Below are positions 22,668 through 31,514 of a stretch of DNA of 34,360 nucleotides, one piece after another. Within the stretch, counting starts at the first letter, position 1; every line of letters starts with the position of its first letter. Below the pieces are notes generated by a model. The model saw only the letters and a program-made list of their open reading frames with translations. It was not told the origin of the DNA and did no database searches. The DNA is taken from contig JASLHF010000014.1 in the NCBI GenBank assembly GCA_030152275.1, forward strand, positions 1-34,360. Direction: 5' to 3'. Made by a program: the position numbers and the translations under genes. The DNA is from Acinetobacter sp. Lineage in GTDB: Bacteria; Pseudomonadota; Gammaproteobacteria; Pseudomonadales; Moraxellaceae.

Positions 22668-23540
22668 TTACTTGATTGTAATTTTGCTCCATGATTCATA
22701 CAACTTTACAGCACTGGAAAAATCGCTGTCCGGCGCGGCAGTATCGTTGGCGGCCTGAATCAAGCTTTGTGTTAAGCCAATAATGGGTGCTGACAGTTTA
22801 GCTTGTCGAACTAAGTCTACCGCAATGCCAGTGTCTTTGGCTAATAGCGGCAGCGCAAAGGTTAACGGAAATGAGCGGTTCATCACACGCTGCGGTAAAA
22901 TAGTTTCGGTAGCATTGCTTTTTCCGCTGGATGCATTGATGCAATCCAGCGCTTCAGTTAAATTTACGCCATGCGCTTTTAAGGTTAATGCGCCCTCTGC
23001 TGCTGCACAAAGATTTACAGCCATTAACATATTGTTTACAGCTTTGACGGCAAATCCAGCACCGGGTTCACCCACATGTTTGATTAGTTTGCCAAAGCAT
23101 TCAATGGCGGGCAGCGCGCGTTCAAATGCTGCTGCACTGCCGCCAATCATGACAGTGAGTGTTGCGGTTTCCGCTCCAATGGTTTGGCCGCTGACAGGCG
23201 CATCAAGGAAATCTACACCTTGTGTTTGCAGTTTCGCTGTCAGTTTTTGCGCAGACTCCGGTACGCCACTCGTGCAGTCGACCCAGATAGTGCCCGGTTT
23301 AAGCTGAAGACCCTCAATTAATTTTTCTACATCTGCGCTGGTTGGCAGGCAGGAAAAAATCACATCGGCCTGTATCGCCTGATCTAATTCAGCGGCTTGG
23401 GTGCCGTATTCAGCTGCATGCTGTTTGGCTTTTTCAAAATTGCGGTTCCAGACATAAACGGTATCGAAACGTTTTGTCAGATGCGCTGCCATGCGGTAGC
23501 CCATTGCGCCTAAACCAATAAATGCAGCCGATTGAATCAT
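22668..23540 (-). CDS. NAD(P)-dependent 3-hydroxyisobutyrate-dehydrogenase-like oxidoreductase
   Basis: The 290-residue protein has a Rossmann N-terminus (FIGLGAMGYRMAAHL), the substrate-binding stretch FLDAPVSGQTIGAE, and the catalytic lysine K166 in GAGFAVKAVNNML. These are the hallmarks of beta-hydroxyacid dehydrogenases such as MmsB, GarR and GlxR. The substrate cannot be told apart by eye. It follows the PhaC-like gene by only nine bases and is probably co-transcribed. There is no valine-degradation gene around, so a role in that pathway is unproven. Confidence 0.85.
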   Translation of the reverse strand: MIQSAAFIGLGAMGYRMAAHLTKRFDTVYVWNRNFEKAKQHAAEYGTQAAELDQAIQADVIFSCLPTSADVEKLIEGLQLKPGTIWVDCTSGVPESAQKLTAKLQTQGVDFLDAPVSGQTIGAETATLTVMIGGSAAAFERALPAIECFGKLIKHVGEPGAGFAVKAVNNMLMAVNLCAAAEGALTLKAHGVNLTEALDCINASSGKSNATETILPQRVMNRSFPLTFALPLLAKDTGIAVDLVRQAKLSAPIIGLTQSLIQAANDTAAPDSDFSSAVKLYESWSKITIK

Positions 23541-23549
23541 GATATCCCC

Positions 23550-24653
23550 TTAATTTTTTGCTTCTAATAACGTTGATCTGCGCGCAAGCCACGCCGTCAG
23601 TTTTGGCCAAAATAAATTGGCGCTTTTTTGACTGGACATTAGCCCCAAATGCCCGCCGGGAATGAGAGTAAACGTGACATCTTGGCTGTTTGTCAATTCT
23701 GTTAGTGGCTGCGCGGCGTCTGCAGTCACTATTTGGTCGCTGGAACCTGCGCCAACCAACAAAGCGCAGCTGATATTTTTTAATTCGATAATGTTATCTT
23801 CTAATTGAATCACGCCTTGTTTGAGCGGATTCTGCAGCCAAACATTCAAAACCATATCCTGATTAATCCCGCCCGGGTAGTCGATCATGTTGTTTAAAAA
23901 ATCTCCCATTGTGGCGTGTTCATAGACGGTTTGAGTATTTTCTAAATTGGCCAGCAGCTGTTTTTGGCTTCCGATCCATCCTTTCGGGTCTAAAATTTTA
24001 AAGCCCAGCGCATTCAGCGAACCTGGTGTATGAATCATGCGTTTAGGGATTTGCGCCTTATAAATAGTTTCGCGCACAGCTTTACTGCGAGAGATAAGTT
24101 TATTGATATTTTGAAATAGCTTGCCGACACGCCCGGATGCATAACTGTCGATCGGACTGCCAGCCACGATTAAATTTTTCACATGCGCGGGTTGATGCAT
24201 GGCGGTATATAGGGTGACAAAGATGCCTGCCATACTCCAGCCGTGCAGTGAAACTGCAGGGCTGCCGGAATGCTCCAATATTCTGTCGATACAGTGCGGC
24301 ATAGCGTCATCAATGAAGGACAGAAAATTTAAATGCCGGTCTTGGTAGCTCAGCTGTGTCCATTCCAGTAAATACACATCAAAACCGCTGTGCTGAAAAT
24401 GCTTGACCAATGAGCGGTAAGGATATAAGTCGTAAATTGCCATATTGATCGCCAAAGGGGCAGTAAACACCAGCGGTTCTAAATACTTGCGATCCGGTGA
24501 GGGGTAATAGCGTATTTTACAGTGCTTATATTCTTCAAGCACAGTAAAGGGGGTCGATTGCGACAGAATTAATGATTTAGTCTTAAAAACCCGAGCTGAC
24601 AGATGCTTGAATTTTTTTTGCTGCGCAATCAGCCGTTTCTTGAGAGGATGCAT
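23550..24653 (-). CDS. PhaC-like alpha/beta hydrolase with Ser nucleophile
   Basis: This 367-residue protein resembles PHA synthases in its core: PLVFTAPLAINMAIYDLYP, then SLVKHFQHSGFDVYLLEWTQ, with an acid in GSSDQIVT and a His in PGGHLGLM. The nucleophile elbow reads HGWSMAG, with S140 where true PHA synthases have Cys (G-x-C-x-G). It is therefore probably a hydrolase or lipase-like relative rather than a polymer synthase. No phaA, phaB or phasin gene is nearby. The start ATG 24653 gives a basic N-terminus and no signal peptide. It is the first gene of the pair with the dehydrogenase. Confidence 0.75.
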   Translation of the reverse strand: MHPLKKRLIAQQKKFKHLSARVFKTKSLILSQSTPFTVLEEYKHCKIRYYPSPDRKYLEPLVFTAPLAINMAIYDLYPYRSLVKHFQHSGFDVYLLEWTQLSYQDRHLNFLSFIDDAMPHCIDRILEHSGSPAVSLHGWSMAGIFVTLYTAMHQPAHVKNLIVAGSPIDSYASGRVGKLFQNINKLISRSKAVRETIYKAQIPKRMIHTPGSLNALGFKILDPKGWIGSQKQLLANLENTQTVYEHATMGDFLNNMIDYPGGINQDMVLNVWLQNPLKQGVIQLEDNIIELKNISCALLVGAGSSDQIVTADAAQPLTELTNSQDVTFTLIPGGHLGLMSSQKSANLFWPKLTAWLARRSTLLEAKN

Positions 24654-24789
24654 GTTTGTAATTGACCTATGTCCTTGCAGGTTTGATCGAAGTCTAAGCG
24701 ATATTTGCTTATTATGCCTTGACCTGAAATAGCTTAGACGCTCAAAATGTTGGCAATTATTTACAAAAGGCAGTCACTAAGACTGATTA

Positions 24790-25983
24790 ATGCAGATGAG
24801 CCAACAAGACGACATTGAATACCAGCTGGAAACCCTAGCCATTCGTACTGGGCATGACCGTACTTTTGAAGGTGAGCACAGCGAGCCAATTTTCTTAACT
24901 TCGTCTTTTGTTTGTGAAAATGCTGCCGATGCCGCTGCAAAATTTTCAGGGCAAATCGAAGGTAATACCTATTCACGCTATACCAACCCAACTGTCCATA
25001 CCTTTGAAAAACGTCTTGCCGTGCTGGATGGTGCAGAACGGGCAGTGGCGACCAGTTCTGGTATGGCTGCTGTGCATGCAGTCACTTTGGCTTATTTAAA
25101 GTCTGGTGATCATGTCGTTTGCTCACGTGCTGTGTTTGGTTCAATTATTTCTCTGTTTGAGAAATATGTGATGAAATTTGGCGTAGAAGTCACTTTTGTT
25201 GATTTGGAAGATTTGGATGCATGGAAACAAGCAGTGCGTCCAAACACTCGTCTTTTATTTATTGAAACGCCGTCTAACCCGCTGGCTCAGGTTGGTGATA
25301 TGCAGGCGATTGCAGACATTGCGCATGCAAATGGCGCCTTATTTGCAGTTGACAACACCTTCTGTACGCCTGTATTGCAGCAGCCCATTAAATTTGGGGC
25401 AGATTTAATTGTCTATTCATCAACTAAATATATTGATGGCCAAGGCCGTGCGCTCGGCGGCGCAGTTGTGGGCAACCATAAATTGCTGGAAGATATTAAC
25501 GGCGTGATCCGCACATTGGGTAACTCAATGAGCCCATTTAATGCTTGGGTGTTCTTAAAAGGTTTGGAAACTTTAAGCTTGCGTATGAAAGCGCATTGTG
25601 AAAGCGCTCAAGTCTTGGCTGAATGGCTGGACGCGCATCCAAAAGTGGAAAAAGTGTATTATGCCGGCTTGCCGAATCATGCAGGGCATGAGCTGGCAAA
25701 AAAACAGCAGTCATGTTTTGGCGGTGTGGTATCTTTTGTAGTGAAAGGTGAACGCGAAGGCGCTTGGACAGTCATTGATAACACACGTTTCTTGTCTATT
25801 ACCAGTAACTTAGGTGATGTCAAATCGACAATTACACATCCTGCAACGACTTCACACGGCCGCATGTCGCCGGAAGCAAAACAGGCTGCAGGCATTAGTG
25901 AAGGTTTAATCCGCGTATCTGTCGGTTTAGAAGATATTAATGATATTATTCGCGATCTTTCCCGCGGTTTAGATTTAATCTAA
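24790..25983 (+). CDS. metZ: O-succinylhomoserine sulfhydrylase MetZ
   Basis: The 397-residue protein is a Cys/Met-metabolism PLP enzyme: YSRYTNPTVHTFEKRLAVLD, SSGMAAVHA, and Schiff-base lysine K213 in YSSTKYIDGQGR. The QGRALGGAVVG sequence after the lysine and the gene length fit MetZ. It makes homocysteine from O-succinylhomoserine and sulfide in methionine synthesis. Start ATG 24790 or 24796; neither has a strong ribosome site. It stands alone, 42 bases before ybaB. Confidence 0.88.
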   Translation: MQMSQQDDIEYQLETLAIRTGHDRTFEGEHSEPIFLTSSFVCENAADAAAKFSGQIEGNTYSRYTNPTVHTFEKRLAVLDGAERAVATSSGMAAVHAVTLAYLKSGDHVVCSRAVFGSIISLFEKYVMKFGVEVTFVDLEDLDAWKQAVRPNTRLLFIETPSNPLAQVGDMQAIADIAHANGALFAVDNTFCTPVLQQPIKFGADLIVYSSTKYIDGQGRALGGAVVGNHKLLEDINGVIRTLGNSMSPFNAWVFLKGLETLSLRMKAHCESAQVLAEWLDAHPKVEKVYYAGLPNHAGHELAKKQQSCFGGVVSFVVKGEREGAWTVIDNTRFLSITSNLGDVKSTITHPATTSHGRMSPEAKQAAGISEGLIRVSVGLEDINDIIRDLSRGLDLI

Positions 25984-26025
25984 CTCATTCTCTTAAATTA
26001 AAAGAATTTTTGTTCGGAGCTATTT

Positions 26026-26355
26026 ATGAACATTAACATGCTGATGCAGCAAGCCCAGCGCATGCAAAAAGAAGTTGAAAGCAACATGAAAAAGGCCAAA
26101 GAAGAGCTTGCTCAAACTGAAGTGCATGCAGAAGCAGGCGGCGGTTTGGTTAAAGTGACCATGACTTGCCGCAATGTGGTAAAACGCATTGAAATTAATC
26201 CTGAATTGCTTCAAGACGATGCAGATATGATTGAAGATTTGATCGCAGCTGCAATGAACGATGCAGCTCGTCAAGCTGAAGCAATCTCTGAAGAGAAAAT
26301 GAAATCTGCAAACTCAGGCATGGGTTTGCCGCCAGGCCTGTCAGGTTTGTTCTAA
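26026..26355 (+). CDS. ybaB: YbaB/EbfC nucleoid-associated protein
   Basis: The 109-residue protein has the YbaB/EbfC pattern: MNINMLMQQAQRMQKEVESN helix, a VKVTMTCRNVVKRIEINPEL strand pair, and a C-terminal Gly/Pro-rich tail GMGLPPGLSGLF. It forms dimers that bind DNA. A ribosome site CGGAGC precedes it, and recR follows after 13 bases, the usual pairing. Confidence 0.93.
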   Translation: MNINMLMQQAQRMQKEVESNMKKAKEELAQTEVHAEAGGGLVKVTMTCRNVVKRIEINPELLQDDADMIEDLIAAAMNDAARQAEAISEEKMKSANSGMGLPPGLSGLF

Positions 26356-26368
26356 GGAATTACAGTGC

Positions 26369-26965
26369 ATGTTTAGTGATCGTTTTGATCAGCTGGTGCA
26401 GGCATTGCGGATTCTGCCTAGCGTTGGGCCAAAATCGGCTCAGCGCATGGCGCTGCATTTGATCATGAAAAATAAAGAGGGGGCTATAGGTTTGGCGCAT
26501 GCGCTGAATGAAGCCACCAGTTATATTCATGAATGCTCTATTTGCCATTCGCTGACAGAAGATGAAGTCTGTAATATTTGCCTGTCGACAGAACGTGATG
26601 AGCAAATTCTGTGTTTGGTAGAATCACCTGCAGATGTGATGGCTATTGAGCAAAGCGGCAGTTTTAGAGGTAAATATCACGTTTTAGGCGGACATTTATC
26701 GCCGCTGGACGGCATTGGCCCAGATGAAATCGGCATTCCATATCTGCTGCAGCGTTTAGCGGACGGTCAAGTAAAAGAAGTCATTTTGGCTACCAATGCA
26801 ACTGTGGAAGGTCAGGCAACAGCACATTATATTGTTGAAGCGGCCAAACATTTGCCGGTGCAGATGACCCGGATCGCTCAAGGCGTGCCGCAAGGCGGAG
26901 AACTGGAATATGTTGATAGCCATACCTTAAGTCAGGCTGTGCATAACCGCATGCGCATGAAATAG
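26369..26965 (+). CDS. recR: Recombination mediator RecR
   Basis: The 198-residue protein has a helix-hairpin-helix N-terminus (RILPSVGPKSAQRMALHLI), a four-Cys zinc finger (CSICHSLTEDEVCNIC), and a Toprim domain (LCLVESPADVMAIEQSG, GGHLSPLDGIGPD). With RecO and RecF it loads RecA at gaps. Full-length, in the standard ybaB-recR operon; a hairpin terminator follows. Confidence 0.95.
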   Translation: MFSDRFDQLVQALRILPSVGPKSAQRMALHLIMKNKEGAIGLAHALNEATSYIHECSICHSLTEDEVCNICLSTERDEQILCLVESPADVMAIEQSGSFRGKYHVLGGHLSPLDGIGPDEIGIPYLLQRLADGQVKEVILATNATVEGQATAHYIVEAAKHLPVQMTRIAQGVPQGGELEYVDSHTLSQAVHNRMRMK

Positions 26966-26984
26966 TATTTGTATTATTAAGAAT

Positions 26985-27020
26985 CTTTTACTAATAGTTT
27001 TTATATATTAGTAAAAGTAT
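26985..27020 (+). terminator. Terminator of ybaB-recR
   Basis: A perfect 12-base stem (26985-26996 with 27006-27017) with a 9-base loop lies 19 bases after the recR stop and is followed by a T-rich tail (TATTTTTG). The stem is AT-rich but long. Confidence 0.6.
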
Positions 27021-27143
27021 TTTTGAGTGTGAAATAGCACTATATTCAAAAAAATATAATAACTATATCTATTTTTTTATCGAAAATTATTATATATCGG
27101 TTAATATACCGGATTAGAGCATCTAGCTATAGACTCAGCATTT

Positions 27144-28286
27144 ATGTACCAATTTATTCATCAGCAGCAAGACTTGCGCACCGTACTCGGCCTTATGGAC
27201 CAAAGCTCAGTTTATGGGCTGGATACAGAATTTATTAAGGTAGACACTTTGTGGCCAAAATTAGGCGTATTTCAAATTAACGTCAATGGTCATGTCTACT
27301 TGCTGGATGGCGCTACACTCGATTTATCACAATTTTGGAATAAACTGTTCAGCGCAGAACAGAATGTATTTCATGCCTGCAGTGAAGATGTTGACCTGAT
27401 TTACCATTATGCACAGCATAAATCGTTAAGTAATGTATTTGATACTCAAGTCGGCATGTCATTTTTAGGGCACGGCCTGCAAGTAAGTTATCAAAATGCG
27501 CTCAAAACCATGCTGAATGTAGATATTGAGAAAGATCAGACCCGTTCAGATTGGCTGGCGCGTCCGCTGTCGCCTGAACAGCTTATGTATGCAGCCAATG
27601 ATGTTGAATATATTATGCAGCTGTCAGATAAGGTTAAAGCAGAATTGTCCGGCAAGCAGCTGTTGAGTTGCGTGCTCGAAGACTGCCGCAATTTAACCCA
27701 TGAAATTGGCCTCGAAACACCGCAGACGATGCTGTATCACGATATAGGAAACTACCGTAATTCACGCCGGCAGCTCATGCAGCTGCAGCAGCTTGCTGTA
27801 TGGCGTGAGCAAATGGTGAAAGCGCTGAATCAGCCGCGCAGCTTTATTTTAAAAAATGCCACCATGCAGGATCTGGTCGAAAAAAATCCGCGTAATCATT
27901 TCCAGCTCAGCGCTATTAAAGGCATTCGAGCTAATATTGTGCGAGAGCATGGCAAAACGATTTTAGATTTGTTGAAATTTTTACCGGAACAGGCTGAATG
28001 GCCGCTACGCATGGCGCGCCCTATCCGTCATTCTTCTAAAGACATTACAGACCGTGTCGATGCTGTTATTGAAAATGTTGCGCTTGAAACCAGTGTGCCT
28101 AAAGAAGTACTGATGCGGAAAAAATGGCTGAATGCGCTGTATCAGCATGTCGTGTTTCATAACGATGAGCAGGATTTGCCGGGATATTTGCTGGGCTGGC
28201 GCTATGGTTTGCTGACTAAGCCGCTTCTGGAAGTGCTGCGCACAGATGAAAGCTATCTGTCGACACAAATGAAAGTGACCGAATAA
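27144..28286 (+). CDS. rnd: Ribonuclease D
   Basis: The 380-residue protein has the DEDD exonuclease motifs: YGLDTEFI (D27, E29), CSEDVDL and YAANDVEYI. An HRDC domain follows (about residues 210-290, including VWREQMVKALNQPRSFIL). It trims 3' ends of tRNA precursors and other small RNAs. ATG 27144 lies before a normal N-terminus. The 180-base leader is AT-rich and has a small inverted repeat CGGT-TAATAT-ACCG. Stands before ycgL. Confidence 0.92.
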   Translation: MYQFIHQQQDLRTVLGLMDQSSVYGLDTEFIKVDTLWPKLGVFQINVNGHVYLLDGATLDLSQFWNKLFSAEQNVFHACSEDVDLIYHYAQHKSLSNVFDTQVGMSFLGHGLQVSYQNALKTMLNVDIEKDQTRSDWLARPLSPEQLMYAANDVEYIMQLSDKVKAELSGKQLLSCVLEDCRNLTHEIGLETPQTMLYHDIGNYRNSRRQLMQLQQLAVWREQMVKALNQPRSFILKNATMQDLVEKNPRNHFQLSAIKGIRANIVREHGKTILDLLKFLPEQAEWPLRMARPIRHSSKDITDRVDAVIENVALETSVPKEVLMRKKWLNALYQHVVFHNDEQDLPGYLLGWRYGLLTKPLLEVLRTDESYLSTQMKVTE

Positions 28287-28332
28287 ATGCTGAATAAAAT
28301 TGATTAAAGATTTAGCACTTATACAAATTCAC

Positions 28333-28374
28333 GACTGATGCGTTAATAATCACTAATGTATCAGTCTTTTTTTT
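28333..28374 (+). terminator. Probable terminator after rnd
   Basis: A 7-base stem GACTGAT/ATCAGTC with a 20-base loop ends in a run of eight T. The loop is long, so strength is uncertain. The ycgL ATG starts 25 bases further on, so its promoter may overlap this element. Confidence 0.5.
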
Positions 28375-28398
28375 GATGTATGCTTTGCCCTGAGTTTT

Positions 28399-28719
28399 AT
28401 GAGTACCGATTTAACCATGCATTGTTCTATTTACAAATCGAGCAAAAAAGATGAAATGTATCTTTATGTTGCCCGTCCTGCAGAAAACAAAGCCGAAGAA
28501 TTTAGCCCGCTCGAAGTGATGCCTGAGCCTGTGCGCGTCGCATTTGGCCGTGCAACATTTGTGATGCACTTGGAATTGAGCGAAGGCCGTAAGCTGGCGC
28601 GTGTAAATGTGCTGCATGTAATTGACTCGATTGAAACCAAAGGTTTCTTTCTGCAGATGCCTCCAGAAGGCTTAATTAACCCGAATGCTGTCGAGCCTGA
28701 AGGCTTGCGCGGTGCATAA
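28399..28719 (+). CDS. ycgL: YcgL domain protein
   Basis: The 106-residue protein has the YcgL pattern: MHCSIYKSSKKDEMYLYV near the N-terminus, then PEPVRVAFGRATFVMHLEL. YcgL proteins are small cytosolic proteins of unknown role in gammaproteobacteria, often beside rnd as here. ATG 28399 is preferred (GAG eight bases upstream); ATG 28417 would give the shorter form that most family members have. The membrane protein gene follows 21 bases later, behind a CAGGAG. Confidence 0.85.
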   Translation: MSTDLTMHCSIYKSSKKDEMYLYVARPAENKAEEFSPLEVMPEPVRVAFGRATFVMHLELSEGRKLARVNVLHVIDSIETKGFFLQMPPEGLINPNAVEPEGLRGA

Positions 28720-28740
28720 TTCCCGTTCAGGAGTTGCGAA

Positions 28741-29124
28741 ATGAATAGTTTATGGGCTTTATTGGACTCAATTCCTGAAGACAGCATTGCGGTCACGGTT
28801 TATCTTATCGGCAGCTTCATTATGCTGGCGTGCTGGTATTCAATAGCTAAGCGCTTGCCTAAACCGGTTGGCGGCATCACATGGATCATTGGCTTTGCCA
28901 TTTTGCTGACACCGACCGTGTCTGAAGGCAATAATGCATCCATTGCGCCTGCTGTGTTTGGCTTGCTGTTTGGCCTGCTGACCAAAGATCATCCATTGGT
29001 TTGGTCAAATTTATCTTTAATACTGTTTGTGGTGGGTATTGGCTTGGTGATTGGATATTTCTTGTCAAAATACAATGCCTCAAGAACAAAACTTGCATTG
29101 AGTAAAAAAAGCTCACCACTGTAA
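28741..29124 (+). CDS. Small membrane protein, unknown
   Basis: The 127-residue product has four hydrophobic segments (about residues 18-36, 44-60, 64-80 and 89-107) with a basic tail (RTKLALSKKSS). AGGAG lies seven bases before the ATG. I do not recognise a family. Close spacing to ycgL and the MoxR gene (45 bases) suggests co-transcription, which gives no clear function. Confidence 0.65.
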   Translation: MNSLWALLDSIPEDSIAVTVYLIGSFIMLACWYSIAKRLPKPVGGITWIIGFAILLTPTVSEGNNASIAPAVFGLLFGLLTKDHPLVWSNLSLILFVVGIGLVIGYFLSKYNASRTKLALSKKSSPL

Positions 29125-29169
29125 TTTATATTTTTAAGTTAAATTTTAAGTAAAACAATAAGGTTAACT

Positions 29170-30021
29170 ATGTCTGTTGATGCTCAACAATTTTCTGGCA
29201 CAGACCAGTATATTGCCACTGACAGCCTTAAATTGGCTGTAAAAGCTGCCCGCAGTTTACAAAAACCGCTTTTGGTAAAAGGTGAACCGGGTACCGGAAA
29301 AACCCTGCTGGCAGAGCAGGTCGCTCAAAGCTTGGGGCTTAAGCTGATTACGTGGCATATTAAGTCTACAACCAAAGCACAGCAAGGGCTGTATGAGTAC
29401 GATGCCGTATCGCGCTTGCGTGACAGCCAGCTGGGTGATGACCGGGTTTATGATATTAAAAACTATATTAAACCGGGTAAGCTGTGGGAAGCCTTTACCA
29501 GTGAAGAGCGCTGTGTACTGCTGATTGATGAAATTGATAAAGCGGATATTGAATTTCCAAACGACTTGCTGCATGAACTTGATAAAATGTCGTTCTATGT
29601 ATATGAGACAGGTGAAACGATCACTGCAGCGCAGCGTCCGATTGTGATCATCACATCAAATAATGAAAAAGAGTTGCCGGATGCATTCTTACGCCGCTGT
29701 TTCTTCCATTATATTGAGTTTCCGGATGAAGCCACCATGCGGGAAATTATTGATGTTCATTTTGATAAAATTTCCAGCACGCTGGTGTCTGAAGCATTGC
29801 AGGTTTTCTTTAAGCTGCGTCAAGTTCCGGGCTTGAAAAAGCCGCCTTCAACCTCTGAGTTGATTGATTGGCTGAGCCTGCTCATGGCAGATGATATGCC
29901 GGAAGACATTTTACGCAATACCGATAAATCAAAATCTATTCCGCCACTGTACGGCGCGCTGATTAAAAATGAGCAAGATGTACAGCTGCTTGAACGCTTA
30001 GCCTTTATGTCACGCCGTTAA
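29170..30021 (+). CDS. MoxR-family AAA+ ATPase
   Basis: The 283-residue protein carries Walker A (GEPGTGKTLL, residues 38-47), Walker B (CVLLIDEIDKAD), a sensor-1-like IVIITSNNEKELPDAFLRRC and an arginine-rich end. MoxR ATPases act as chaperones that mature or insert metal centres in partner complexes, always with a VWA-domain protein. That partner is the next gene, 13 bases downstream. AAGG lies six bases before the ATG. The target complex is unknown here. Confidence 0.9.
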   Translation: MSVDAQQFSGTDQYIATDSLKLAVKAARSLQKPLLVKGEPGTGKTLLAEQVAQSLGLKLITWHIKSTTKAQQGLYEYDAVSRLRDSQLGDDRVYDIKNYIKPGKLWEAFTSEERCVLLIDEIDKADIEFPNDLLHELDKMSFYVYETGETITAAQRPIVIITSNNEKELPDAFLRRCFFHYIEFPDEATMREIIDVHFDKISSTLVSEALQVFFKLRQVPGLKKPPSTSELIDWLSLLMADDMPEDILRNTDKSKSIPPLYGALIKNEQDVQLLERLAFMSRR

Positions 30022-30034
30022 GGGAGCATCGCTC

Positions 30035-31222
30035 ATGTTTGTGCGGCTGTTTTATACCTTAAGAAAATATGGCGTTCCAGTGTCCACACGTGAGCTGATT
30101 GATCTTAATCAGGCGGTGGCTGCTGGCTTGGTGTTTGCGGACCAAGATGAATTTTACCAGCTGGCCAAAACGGTTATGGTCAAAGATGAGCGCTATTTTG
30201 ACAAATTCGACCGGGCTATGAAGGACTATTTTGACGGCATAGCTACCTTTGATTTAGATGATTTGCTTAATCAAGTACATAAGCTACCCAAAGACTGGTT
30301 TGATTTGGAGCTGTTGGAAAAACATCTGACGCCGGAGCAGCGTGAAGAACTGAAAAAAGCCGGATCATTAGAAGAATTGATGAAAATGCTGGAAGAACGT
30401 TTGCGTGAACAGCATAAAAAGCATCAAGGCGGCAACCGGATGATCGGCACTGGAGGGACGTCACCTTTTGGCGCCTATGGCGATCATCCAGAAGGCGTGC
30501 GTATTGGCGGGCCGGGACGAAAACGTTCAGCAGTAAAAGTTTGGGAACAGCGCCAATACCGAAATTTGGATGATGATCAACTGCTCGGCAGCCGGCAAAT
30601 GCAGATGGCGCTGCGACGTTTGCGCAAGTTTGCCCGCCAAGGCGCAGCGGAAGAGCTGGATATTGACGGTACAATCCGCGAAACAGCAAAGCAGGGCATT
30701 TTAGATGTACAGTTAGTGCCTGAGCGGCGTAACCGCATTAAAGTATTGATGCTGTTTGATGTGGGCGGTTCAATGGATGCGCATATTGCCCAGTGCGAAA
30801 AACTGTTCAGCGCAGCCAAAACAGAATTTAAAACGCTGGAATATTTTTATTTTCATAACTGTCTGTATGATTATGTTTGGAAAGACAATATCCGCCGTTC
30901 CAGTTCGCGTATGAATACTTGGGATTTATTGAATACCTATGGCCGGGATTATCGTGTCATCGTGGTAGGTGATGCCAGCATGGCGCCGTATGAAGTCACG
31001 TCTGCTGGCGGTTCTGTAGAATATATGAATGATGAGTCAGGTCAGGTATGGCTGCAGCGTCTGCGTCAGCATTTTGATAAAACAGCATGGCTCAATCCTG
31101 AAGAAGAAAGCTATTGGCATTACACGCATACCATCGGATTGATTAAACAAATCTTTGAAGATCACATGTTTCCAATGACTTTAAAAGGTATTGAAGACAT
31201 GACCAAATATTTGGCGCGTTAA
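30035..31222 (+). CDS. VWA-domain (CoxE-like) partner of the MoxR ATPase
   Basis: The 395-residue protein has a helical N-terminal half (including a charged stretch at about 95-130 and a Gly-rich basic linker at 131-165) and a C-terminal von Willebrand factor A domain. Its MIDAS loop is D242-V-G-G-S246, so the usual first Ser of D-x-S-x-S is Gly. Related CoxE-like proteins work with MoxR ATPases. GGGAG precedes the ATG. The gene ends the operon. Confidence 0.88.
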   Translation: MFVRLFYTLRKYGVPVSTRELIDLNQAVAAGLVFADQDEFYQLAKTVMVKDERYFDKFDRAMKDYFDGIATFDLDDLLNQVHKLPKDWFDLELLEKHLTPEQREELKKAGSLEELMKMLEERLREQHKKHQGGNRMIGTGGTSPFGAYGDHPEGVRIGGPGRKRSAVKVWEQRQYRNLDDDQLLGSRQMQMALRRLRKFARQGAAEELDIDGTIRETAKQGILDVQLVPERRNRIKVLMLFDVGGSMDAHIAQCEKLFSAAKTEFKTLEYFYFHNCLYDYVWKDNIRRSSSRMNTWDLLNTYGRDYRVIVVGDASMAPYEVTSAGGSVEYMNDESGQVWLQRLRQHFDKTAWLNPEEESYWHYTHTIGLIKQIFEDHMFPMTLKGIEDMTKYLAR

Positions 31223-31308
31223 TCCTGCTCTAATCTGTATTTTCAATTGATTAGCGTATTACTCTTTTTGATATGACAGGCATGCAGGCGCAGCAATTGA
31301 TGATGGAT

Positions 31309-31389
31309 AAAAGACTGCTTTTATCGAGAAAGCGAATTTAAGCTTGTTGAATGGAGCTGAAATTCGCTAGTATCGAGGCAGTCTTTTTT
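31309..31389 (+). terminator. Long three-tier stem-loop after the VWA gene
   Basis: Outer arms 31309-31318 / 31378-31387 (AAAAGACTGC) and inner arms 31331-31339 / 31360-31368 (AGCGAATTT) enclose a loop with a further AGCT pair, and a run of T follows. It is much longer than a simple terminator and lies 86 bases after the stop, so it could also be a small RNA with its own terminator. Terminator function is likely. Confidence 0.6.
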
Positions 31390-31514
31390 GCGCATTAAAT
31401 TTGTACTGCATCTTACAGATCTTAAGTGGCGGTAAGTTCTTTGTGCCTAAAAATGCTTCACAGCGGTATGGAATACTGCACTGTAAATTCGTAAAACCGT
31501 ATTAGGGGAATACA

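Noticed and set aside
22783..23307. 174-codon plus-strand frame opposite the dehydrogenase gene
   Set aside because: It is the antisense of an intact, motif-bearing gene and has no start signals of its own.
25986..26010. Hairpin between metZ and ybaB
   Set aside because: Imperfect AT-only arms with hardly any loop; cannot be told from chance in AT-rich DNA.
31309..31389. Stem-loop as a tRNA or CRISPR repeat
   Set aside because: No cloverleaf, no CCA-type end and no repeated units; only a long hairpin with T run.
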